Assembly: GCA_963680875.1 (NCBI GenBank)
Contig: OY804588.1
Location: 76,594,829-76,658,828 of the forward strand
Direction of reading: 5' to 3'
Source of the DNA: Bathymodiolus brooksi
Taxonomy: Eukaryota; Mollusca; Bivalvia; Mytilida; Modiolidae
DNA length: 64,000 bases
Position numbers and translations under genes: made by a program. The notes under the pieces are model-generated. The model ran no database searches. It saw only the letters and a list, made by a program, of their open reading frames with translations, and was not told where the DNA came from. Shown here piece after piece: positions 47,901 to 60,000 of this stretch. Position 1 is the first letter of the stretch, and the number at the start of each line of letters is the position of its first letter.

Positions 47901-50900
47901 TAAATAACTGTTGACCGCTTTAATAACATGACCGCTTATTTGAATTAAAATAACAGGTAAATTTGGTCAGGAAGGGTTTAAGCTGACCATTTTCACCAGG
48001 GGACCGTTAATTCATGTTTGACTATGATACAGTAGTCTCCCGGCCCTCCCCCCTCTTGTAAGGACACCCCTTTCTGCTTTGAACAAGTGGCCATATAAGA
48101 GTGGTAGCGTCTCTATCTCTCTAAGTCCAAGCCATTTTTTAGTTAGTATCAATCATATTTGTGGGATCCTCTTCCAGAATTTTCATTGTCTTGATTATTT
48201 TAGACTAGAAACATTGTCACTCATTTTTAAAATGAATGATACAAGATGGCATTTTGGTGTATTACTCTAAAATAGTACACCTTTCAACTTTTTTTCAATA
48301 TTTAGCTCACCTGACCTGCCCCTCCTTTAATCCAAGATGGTGACCATTTCAATAATTGTCCATTGCTACTTTATTAGAAATCAAAATAAGCTCAAATTTG
48401 AAATGCAGCTGCATGACATTGTGTAGTTCAACGGCATACAGGGTTTTTTCTGTGAATTTTTTCTTTGAACTGATTTATACCAATTATCCAAAATAAGTCA
48501 TATTTAGATAAACCCAATGATCCAAATTAAACCAAACTTGGCTGGGATGGTCCTTAGGGATGGTGACTGTTCCTGAAAATTGTCCATGTAATTTTTTCTA
48601 ATTTCCATATGAAATTCCATTCTGTGCCTTTCAGACAGATTCTATGTAGTGATGATTTTCTGAACAATAATCAATTTCAGTCCGATCAGGGCGTGGTGTA
48701 CAACATCATGTGATAAAGTTTGTCAATGACTTAGAGTTTGTCAGTGACTTAGTGGCACCTCGGTGGTTTTCTGTGTCCTCCAGTTTCTTCCACCAATAAA
48801 ACTGACTGCCACGATATAACTGAACTATTGTTGAAAGTGGCATTAAACACCATCAGACAAACATCAATTTCAGTTTTTTTCCTGTATAAATCAGGTGTGT
48901 GATACAGGCCGTGGTTATGTTAGAGTTATCTTTCTTTGAGCCTATATTTAGGACACATGAGTTGTTAGCATACTTGAAAAAAACTAGCCTTTAAAAATCC
49001 AACTTCCTATATCTCTTATCTGGACATCCAGGCATTTTATAATCGGAGGTGAAGCCAGCAGGTATCCTCAGGACTTTACCTATATTTCAATGAAAAATTT
49101 AAATTATATCAGTCCTCGAAATGAAAATTTGAATTTACTGGTCCGAATCGAATTCTTGTATATATATCTAAATAAAAACTGAAAAATTTATTGGTCCGAA
49201 TAAAGTTTTACTGGTCTTGGGCCGAAGGACCGGTGCTTTTCGTAAGGACAGTTATATTTTCATAATTAGAAATGTTATATATAATTTTAAGAAAATCAAA
49301 ATAGAGATCAGATTTAGTGTCGACAAGGACCAGAGGTACATTTAAATACTATATGTAAATTCTGTTGATGGATATCAAATAATTAATTAACATTGCGGTA
49401 TATGTAGAATCCAGAGAAATTTGCTTGCCTTCAGCTCCGTTCATTTTCTTCATATTACAAATGCTTGCCATTGATTTGTCAATTACATAATGTGAGGTCA
49501 CGCCTTAATGAGCATAATGTCTGGAGATCCTTTTGTAAACTTGTCGATTTTACTTTTATATTACACTAGCCTAGATATCTTGTTTTAAAGTATTGATTTC
49601 AATTTTATTTTACATTAACCTAGAGATCATGTTGTAAAGTGTTGATTTTATTTTTTTTGGTACACTAATCCCATGAGATCATGTTGTAAAGTGTTGATTT
49701 CATTTTTTGTGGTTCGCTAATGCCCTGAGATATGTTGTAAAGTGTTGATTTCATTTTTTGTGGTACACTAATGCCCTGAGATCCTTCTTTAAAGTGTTGA
49801 TTTCAGTTCTTTTTGGTACACTAATGCCCTGAGATCATGTTGTAAAGTGTTGATTTCATTATTTTGGACACCAATACCCTGAGGCTGAGATCCTGCTGTA
49901 AAGTGTTGAATTACAGTTCTATTTTGTTTATTTTTAGATGAATGTCAGACCAAATATGGCAATGCTAATGCTTGGAGATATTGTTGTAAAGTGTTTGATC
50001 TGCTGACAATAGCAGCAGTGAGTATTCTGTACAATAGTAAGGAAACTATATGTTAACCTCTGGCTAGAGTAATCCATAAGAAAAGATTCAAATTCAACCA
50101 AAAAAACGTGTAATTTCGTTGTTTTCGTGTGCAGCTTGTCTCCCAGCATCATTAATCATGCATGTCCCAATTTCCGAAGTACATGTGCAATGGCACTTCA
50201 GCATGAGTTTGAACTCTCAACGCATCCTTCAATTCTATCCAACAGTCATGTTGATGGCCTATGTTAATTCTTGTTTTATTATAATTTGCCTTAATGACTT
50301 TCCTGTTATTTTTTCTAGCAGAATTAGTTATAATTCTTGTACGACCGCGTCGGTAGATATTATTTTTTTCCACAAGAACAGACTTTGCGCATGAATAGTA
50401 AAAGGTCACCTAAGGTCATATGAATTGGAGCGTATATTGTTGTACAGACAGGAATTTATGTTCCAGATGTGTTTTCATGATAATAAAAGAGAATGGATGG
50501 ACTTTTTACTTTAAAACTCAATAATTTATGTTTGTAATGTACTCCTTGTAAGAAATATCTGGACAAAGAAAATCACCAAAATCAACGACATTATACCTTT
50601 AATCTACTAGTATTTTACTTGCTTAGTGCATCTGACTTGAGGGAGGAGAACCTCTGGGACTAATAGTCCACCAGCAGAAGTATCTTCCTAGTGATAGTAA
50701 TAGAAACATAGTCTATATCAAATAAGGTGGCCATTGTGGCCGTGATCGTATGGTAGTTGGATTTACAACTGCCTATGCAATCGGTGCCTATCACCACTGA
50801 TGTTGTGAGTTCGAATCTCCATCAGGGCTAGGTGTACAACATTATATGATAAAGTTGGTCAGTGACTTACGACAGGTCGGTCGTTTTCTCTGGCTCCTCC

Positions 50901-51010
50901 GGTTTCCTTCATCAATAAAACTGACCACCACGATATAACTGAAATATTGTTGAAACAACAAACAAACAATATATCAAATTAAGTGTATGTAGATAAGACT
51001 TTTCTCTCCT

Positions 51011-51041
<31 letters not shown>

Positions 51042-54000
51042 CACATTTTTATTTTTCAGATAATTGATGAAAGTGTTCTGTGTGTACATGGAGGTTTATC
51101 ACCAGATATTAAAACTATTGACCAAATTCGCACTATTGAGAGAAATCAAGAAATCCCACACAAAGGAGCCTTCTGTGATATCCTTTTGTATACATGAGAA
51201 GTTTCATAATTCAAATTTGTTTATGTCATGCCTTCTTTCTGTCAATATTTTTCAATCGAATCTGACACCACATTATTGAAAAAAAATGTCTTTAGGTTCT
51301 CTACAAATTAAACATTAGTTGGCTATAAATGTTTGACACCACTTTCAACAGTAGACCAGTTAGATCATAGTTGGCAGTTTTATTGGTGGAGGAGGAGAAA
51401 ACGAATTACCTGCCACAAGTCACTGACAAACTTTAGCACATGCTTGAAGAAAAGCACAGATCTGTTACATTTCACTGACAAACTAACAAATACCAGGAGT
51501 AAAACTCTGACCTGCCACAAGTCACTGACAAACTAGCAAATACCAGGAGTAAAGCTCTGACCTGCCACAAGTCACTGACAAACTAGCAAATACCAGGAGT
51601 AAAGCTCTGACCTGCCACAAGTCACTGACAAACTAGCAAATACCAGGAGTAAAGCTCTGACCTGCCACAAGTCACTGACAAACTAGCAAATACCAGGAGT
51701 AAAGCTCTGACCTGCCACAAGTCGCTGACAAACTTTATTTAATACTAGAAGAAAACCACTGACTTGTCGCAAGTCACTGACAAACTTTAGCATATACCAA
51801 GAATAAAGCACCCACCTGCCGCAAGTCACTGACAAACTTTAGCACATACCTGGAAAAAACAACTGACCTGACACAAGTCACTAGCAAAATTTTAGCACAT
51901 GTCCGAAGCAGACCAACAACCTCCCACAAGTCACTGACAAACTTTACCACATAAGTTATATAAGTGCTCCTAGCCATGTGTGGGAAATGAATTGACAACC
52001 TTAGTACATTTAGTGATTGTCACAATAGTATATTAGGTATTAATCCTACTTCCATTTGAACACTGCCACCACAGCTATTGCGGTGATGGGCACTGATTGC
52101 ATAGTAGATAGTTATCACAACTGTCGTACGACCACGGCCACGACAGCCTCTTAGATTTATTATGAATCTGTATATCTGCGATGTTTGGTCAGTTTAAAAA
52201 AAAAAGACTAGATACAGTTATGCCCCCTGTTCAATATATCCTATGTGACCTTCCAGGGGAACATTTGAATATGGTCACAATATGACAGGTGGTCACTTAA
52301 TACAGGTTTTAAAAATAATCATGTACTGTTAAGGGAACTTAAAATTAAGGTCACATATTGCAAATTATTGGAGTAGGATTATGGTGTTTAATGCCACTTT
52401 CAACAATGTTTCAGTTACAGAGGGCACAGCGTGTTTTTTACATTTCCCACTATTCCGTCACAGAAAACACGACGGAACAGGTAAACTGATATTTTTCATC
52501 CGCGGTGGAAAGGATTAACTTTTATTATACGTGTCTTTTTTCCACGATATAGCGTGGAAATCATCATGAAAAAGATTAATATATGTGTGGTGAACGATGA
52601 TTTCCACGCTATATCGTGGAACATATTTTTAAAAGGTTTAATATGCCTAACATTAATATTTATTTGGAATGCATAAGCTTCCTAAAAAAATTTTGTTCAT
52701 CATAAATGATATTGTCATTAATTTACCGAAGTGTATAAAAATTTGGGCGTTTCAAATATAGAGTTCTTTTTCTTATTTTGTAAGTTTATATAAAAAGGGA
52801 ATCGTTTTAGGTTTTCTTGTCAATTTGGCGTAGTATAATAGAAAAAAAAATGTAGCGGTGGTCGCCGGGTGTAAGTCCATTTGAATTGAAAAGGAAACCC
52901 TTTACGTTAACACTATGCAAGTACACTTACAGACAATAACAATGTATATGGAGAACCACTTGTAATGGCTTATCCACATTGTTGTATGAAAGGAAGACAA
53001 GAAGTTCAGTGGGGTGAAAAAAAAATGTTTCGGAAACATCCCGGTTAGTTTACATAATTTCTGTCAAATAATATTCAAAATAGACAAGAAGTTCAGCTAT
53101 GACGGTCTTAGTGCACTAAGACTCTAAAAACTGCCACTAAGTACACGAATGAATTTTTTGTTTTTGTGCATAATGATCCCTTTAGATGAAAAATATATTA
53201 TTATACCCCCGCTCCCCAAAGTGGGAGGGGGGTATACTGTTTTACCTCTGTCCGTCCAAAATATTTTTCTCAGCAACTGTTGATGGTAGAAATCTGATAT
53301 TTGGTCACGAGCGTCATATAGGTATACCATATTGTGGGTAGTGTTTTTGGACCCGTCAGATTCCTACTTCCTGTTTGCCGACTTAATTGGTTTTTATACA
53401 CATTGAACATATATGCACATTTTTCGTCACATTTTTCTCAGCCACTATTGATTGCCGAAATCTGATATTGGGTCACAAGCTTCATATAGGTACCCCATAT
53501 CGTGGGAAGCGTTATTTGACCCGTCAGATTCCTACTTCCTGTTTGCCGAAGAGCGGGGGTATCATAAGTGAGCATTAGCTCACAGTTCATCTTGTTTAAA
53601 ACCTTAATTGTGAATTTTGATGGAAAAAAGTTATGTTATAAGGGAGTTTTAACAAATTTAATCGGCACTTGTCGTCTATCACCGTTTTAGTTATTACCTG
53701 TTGATTAACCATTTTACCTGGTTGATTGGCAATCAATCCCGAACAAATAAACAATCAGATCCTTTGATCTACCTGATTAAAGCTATTTATTAAACAAACC
53801 TAAGTCAGACAAATGTAAGAGCTTGGTAACTCTTTCTTTCAAGCTATTTTACAGAAAAAAGTAAAGGTTAATTACTGATACTGTATGTTTTGTTTTTTCT
53901 GTACGGAAATAGTTAAGTAAAGTGTTGTGTTTATTTAGCATTTTTGAGTAATAAATTAATTTTATAATGGTTTGAAAATTTCTTTTTGTATTCATTACAA

Positions 54001-57000
54001 ACATACTTTCATACGAACAAGCTAGCTTTTTCACGAATTTTGAAATCTACTCGAAGACAATGAGATAGTCTTGTGCTGATGGCTCTCCCATTGCACGGAT
54101 CTTAACGCTCATACAGTAGTATTACAAGAATGGAGTGCCCTAACCATCTTGGAAAAATTTCTTTGCTTTAGGACAATTATCTTGAATTCGTCGTCAGCTT
54201 TTCTTTTTAACATAAGTTTGTCGATATCATCAAAATTATATTCATTTCACTCAAAAAAGTTACCTCTGTTTTTTGTATAATTATCAATAATAATAGTTTG
54301 ACAGTTTGATATGATATCGACAATTAAAAACAGCAAAAATACTTTTACACCAGCAATAATCATATGGTTTCACCGTCCCGTTCTGTCATATAGTAAAAGA
54401 CAATCAAGAACTGGACAAATGTATAACCATATGATTTTTGTGGAAACAAATTTGGCACCTCAAAGGAGTTTGTACATAATAGTCCAGCCAATTTACGAAA
54501 AACCCGGAGCAAATTGCAAAATAAATGAACAAATATATATATATAAAGTAGCCTATTATCTTTATATACACATGTTTAAGAAATATAAAAAGTCGCCACA
54601 AAAATAATTAGTGGAAATGCATGAATTTAATCATGAAAAATTAATGAGCTCCATACGATGTATATATCAATATACAGAAAAATAAATACATTGCAGTCGA
54701 AATTTGCTATAAATAAATGCACAAGAAATGAACGACCTTTTCCATTTTACCGGAAGGAAAGCAGACGATTTTTCCGGACCGACATATTTTGATAAAACGT
54801 TCCTTAAACATGATTATTTCACAAAATAAACATTCAATTGCTCTAAAACTTTAAATATATGCTACCATAGCATATAATTTCAATAAATATAAACAAAATG
54901 CAGATAAACCCATCGAAAATGTCGTTTTATAAGTGACACCACGTTCAATTTTTTTTCTGAAAATTACGACAGCCCATCGTGGACATAAACAACGTTGCAG
55001 CATGTTTAATAGTTCTATATCTCTATACCTTTGTAACTACAATGGTTTATGAGAAGAAAGATATATATACCCAATTCATCAAATCTTCTATTAAATCTTG
55101 TAATTTTTATCCTATACAAAGAAAGTTATATTCAGAGACAAGGAAGATCAGATTATATGATATTTTATTCTAGTTTTTATTTAGATAATGCAGAATAATT
55201 TGTGTCCCACATGATTATCAGGCAGAAAACTTATAACTGGCCGTGCATCATTAGAGTGTTCTCATAATTACATTTACTTTTGTTTCTGTTTCCGACAGAG
55301 CCTAATGTTTCGGAAACATTCCGATTTACGTAATTACTGTCAAAGTTTTATTCTTGTGTAAAAAATGTGAATAACTTTCATAAGGTATGCTCGAGGTTAC
55401 AAAAAATTGGAATGCTAAATAAGTGTTTAGGAGTTGGAAAGGATAGCCAAAATCGGGATGCATAATGTTGGCCATTCATTTTGTCGTTTTCCCCTTTTTT
55501 GTTGGTTGATTGTCCAGTTATTTGTTAATAAAAGGTTTTGCTTCTGTGCAAAAATGTAGTTTTTATTTAACAGGATAGCCAAAATCACTTAATGCTACAT
55601 TTTTGTATATACACCTTTGTTGTCATTTTTACTGGTCGAATTATACTATTTAAAAAGTGTGTGAATTGATATTATTTACGTGTACAATAATACAGGAAAT
55701 AATCACAACGAGGGTTCTGACATTTTTATGGCTTTGTGTATAATTAATTAGGATGTATTGTTCTCCTCTGTGCGGACCTTGACTTCTCGAAACAATTTAC
55801 ATAATTGTAATAAAAAATATCTATAATCCAGAAAATTTTCAATTCACATTTGACAGGACAGAATCGAAGCCAAGTGCTAAAAATTACCAAAAAACAACAA
55901 CATTGCTATTGACGTGTCCAACACTTAGATATTTGTATATCAACGTGGATGCTACAAAGGTTTTCCCTTGAAAACTCCCAAGATAATTCATTATCTATTT
56001 TTTATAGAGGTACATGTATGCTAATATCAAATAAGCTAAGATATTATTATCCGTTCCCTTCAGTTTTCTCAAACCTGAATTTCTTTACTGACACCTGTGT
56101 ATATTGAGATAATTATGTTTACATGACAGACATTGTATATTCCTACTTGTTGTGGAAATGAACTACAAATGTAACAGATATTCAGACCACAACCAGTCAA
56201 ACAAAAAGATTTGTTGTTTTGATGCCAGTACAATGTACCTGTTTAAGGGATACCTACTTTTAATCGGACCATCTTATTGTCTGACAGTCCGATAATTTGA
56301 CAGCTTATTGTAACCAGAGTGAAACAAATAATGTGTAGTCTATTTTGTTACATTTTTTTCCACACGATGTTGATGTGTGGCGCACGTGCAGGTTTCTTAG
56401 ATTCACATTCCTATTTTTATTGAAAATGTATATCAAGGCGATAGATGAATGAGGTACATGTACCACTAGTTCCATGCTTTTTTATGCTTGTCGTCAGTTT
56501 GAAAAAAGACGCATTTCCTTTTACCAAAAACAAAGTGATTAAGCCTTGTAAATGTTGTATATGTACATTATTTGTATGGATGTTTCCGTCGAATATAGGA
56601 CAGAAAGTCACAAGACAAAAGATCATAACTGACATTTTTCAATAAAAAGTCACAATTTGTAATTTAAAAAAATCTACTTGTATTTTAATTATTTACAATA
56701 AAAACTTCATTGGACAAAAATCCACATTTTTAAATATATATATATAAATTTAAATTTATTGAAAACATATTTTTTTAATGAAAATTAATTAACACACATT
56801 TCATATATTAAGCATAACTTGTGTCAGAACTCGTATATCAATTAAGAAAAGACAGTTTATAAAAATCGGTCTTATAAGTATTAGCTTAAATAATGGTATT
56901 GTGATTGATATTTCTGTCATAAAAATCGTAAATTAATCAAACAGAATTTGCAGTCTTACATGTAGCAATCAGTAAATGTCGAATAAAAAAATAATAAAGA

Positions 57001-60000
57001 CGTGTAAGGCTTTACAGGAAGGATCCAAAATTTAAATAATAATGAAAAACCATCTAATAAAGAGATAATTAAAAAAACCAAAACAATGGTCATTGAATTA
57101 ACATTGTAGTCTTAAGCAAACTATAATTAAAAAAAAGTATTAACTTTTATTGTTCCGCATACAGGTGAAATGTGTATTGTGACATTCTATTGTTATTACA
57201 TTTTTAACCCAAAATATTAATTGTGACTTTATGTCCTGTGACTTTTTGTCCGTTTACAGTTTACGACAAGGTTATTTGTATGTGTACTGCATGAATGAAA
57301 GTGTCGGCCTTGATCATATTATACAAATGTGGTTTATCAAATATTCGGACCTTTCAAGAAATAAACTTTACTATCTATTGCAAATGTAAACTAATGCCTC
57401 AGAGATATTTCCCAAATTCTCCAACAGCAATAAATTACAGACAAACACATTTTTAAATTGTATTGTAGAAAGTCAATTAGTTAAGCTAATTGTTATATTA
57501 CACGAAATAGTAAACGTGATGGGGGAATCATTAATTGAAGATAATCTTCGGAAGCTCTAGATAAGCAATTTACCGAATTTTTAAAATGCATGTATATATA
57601 TTTTTAAATGTCAGCTTTTACTCCTTTAATTTCAGTACAAACAACAAATAAATTCAAAAATCGTTACAATCTACCCTGACAATAGAGATTGAATGATCGG
57701 CGAAATTAATGCATGTATTTTCAAATATGTGTATTTGTTTTTATAAACATACAATTTACACAATTCCATCACTTCAATCAATTATTTATTTCTATGTAAA
57801 TAATTTGATCTGTAATAAATGCATGCACTTGAAACTCATTTACGATAACAGGATTAATTTAATTCTATTGCAAGTAGATTTTATTTGGTAAACAAACAAT
57901 CTTTCTAAGATTATTATGCAAATGTGTTTATTTAACAGTCAGTTGTAAACTGCGTGCATCACGGTTTTCAAGTTCCGTTGAGCGTGTTATATTACTCCCA
58001 AAATGAAGTAACAAGAACTTTTAACATCAAATCAAGCAATATTTATTTTTTAAAACGATTACACAAAATATATGTGCTGTGTACCAATCCATGAAGTGCT
58101 ATCGTGTTTTCCGCTATACCACGCTGGGGATTGAAAAAACATGCCCACGATATGTAGTGGAAAATCGTGGGAAAAGTAAAAAACATGCTATTCCCTCTGT
58201 ATATCATGGTATTGCTTAATAGTGGTGGTCACTGAAGTAGGTTTGTAACTGTATGTTAAATATGTTTACCTTAACACACTGAACATTTAGTATGGTCTGA
58301 CCCAGAAGATGTAGACACATGGGCCATCAGTCCTAGAGGAGCAGGATGGTTGTTTGGTGCCAAGGTAACAAATGAGGTACGTTGAGGTGGTTATTGATAA
58401 TACAGTTATTAACTTACCAATATGTTCTCTGTGAGTGTCCCATTTAACACATTGGGTGCCACTAGTGGAGCAGGAACTGCCTACCCTTCCGGAGCACCTG
58501 AGTTCACCCCTGATTTTTTTGGGGTTCATGTTACCCGATCTTTAGTTTTATATGTATGTTTTGTAGATCATTATTTCTCCTTTTTCTTTTGGCCATTTGT
58601 GTTGTCTGTCCTTCGATTTACGGAGTCTGATTACCCCTTTGGTATCTTCAAACTCATGATTCTATGCTTCATAGTGTTTTCTCCTCATTTAGCAATTAAG
58701 ATATATTCTGAACACTGCATCGGTGGTGTAATGAGTAGCGTGCTCGTCTGGAGTATGGTAGACGGTGGGTTTGAGCACCAGTTGGGTCAAACCAAACACT
58801 ATGAAAATTGATATTTGGTGCTTCTCTGCTAAGCATGTAGCTTTAAGGAGTAATGGCAAAGACTAGTTTGCTCACAATATTGTTTAAAAATGGAGTGAGT
58901 TAGTGATTGTTGTTTAATGCTAAATGAGCAATTTGTAATCTATATCATGTTGAGAACAAGTTGATGAGATGATGATGTCTGCTTTGTACTAGACCAGCTC
59001 GCTAATTACGATTTTATAGTGCTAACTCATTAAAACAACAATCTACAGGTATACATGTGGCTCCATCATATTAGTTTATTACAATATTTTGTGTTGCAAA
59101 GTATATTTGAGAATGAGGTTCTCTTTTAAATAACATTTATTTTTATTTTCCTTTATTTTTCATTGTCAGTACATTATCAAGTATTAATTGGCTGTATTTA
59201 TTTTTCAGTTTGTTCATATAAATGGTCTGAAGTTGATATGTAGAGCTCATCAGTTAGTTCATGAAGGTAAGTCATATCTTACTCCAGTTATAATTTTCGA
59301 TTTTGTGAATTTTAGATTTGATTGATTTATTGTGTTTAACAGCACTTTCAGCAATATTTCAGCTATATCATGGCGACCAGTTTTAGTGATGGAAGAAGCC
59401 GGAGACAACCACCGACCATGGACAAGCAACTTGTAAGCTTTATCACTTGCGACTGCGAGTCGAGTGCACCCTTTTTATACGCCCGTCTCGAGACGGGCCA
59501 TATTATGTGATTGGGTATGGCGGGCGGTTTTCGCACAATAACTTTAGTTCTGTATTTTGGATCTTTACCAAACTTGGCCACATGATTCCCTTGTGCAAGG
59601 GGAAGAATCCTATTAATTTTGGGGTCATTAGGTCAAAGGTCAAGGTCACTGTTACTATAAATAGAATTGTTAACAACAGGGTCGTTTCCGCATGATAGCT
59701 TTAGTTCTGTATATTGGATCTTTACCAAACTTGACCACATGATTCCTCTGTGGATAGGGAAGAACCCTATTTATGTTGGGGTCATTAGGTCAAAGATCAA
59801 GGTCACTGTTGCTATAAATATAATTGTTGACAACAGGGTCGTTTCCGCACAATAACTTTAGTTCTGTATATCAGATCTTTGCCAATCTTGGCCACATGAT
59901 TCCCCTGTGGATGGGGAAGGACCATATTTATTTTGGAGTCATTAGGTCAAAGGTCAAGGTCACCGTTACTATGAATATAATTTTTGACAGCAGGGTCGTT

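Larger units (their letters stand above)
52418..58199. mobile_element. 5.8-kb TA-flanked inverted-repeat element in PPP6C intron 7
   Basis: The left end CAGAGGGCACAGCGTGTTTT and the reverse of the right end CAGAGGGAATAGCATGTTTT match over about 33 bp (both continue TTAC.TTTCCCAC). TA flanks each side. The left flank is a SINE tail (TTTAATGCCACTTTCAACAA) that appears to continue at 58200 (TATATCATGGT). Longest frames inside are under 100 codons, so it is decayed or non-autonomous. Subterminal repeats include TTCCACGATATAGCGTGGAA. It ends about 66 bp before the U12 branch site. Confidence 0.65.

Noticed and set aside
49500..49920. Exon-6-like units as mutually exclusive or alternative exons
   Set aside because: All units have lost the frame and lack paired splice sites, so they are decayed copies.
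54311..54607. 98-codon frame as a transposase remnant of the 5.8-kb element
   Set aside because: No DDE-type motif or helix-turn-helix pattern visible; AT-rich by-product is more likely.
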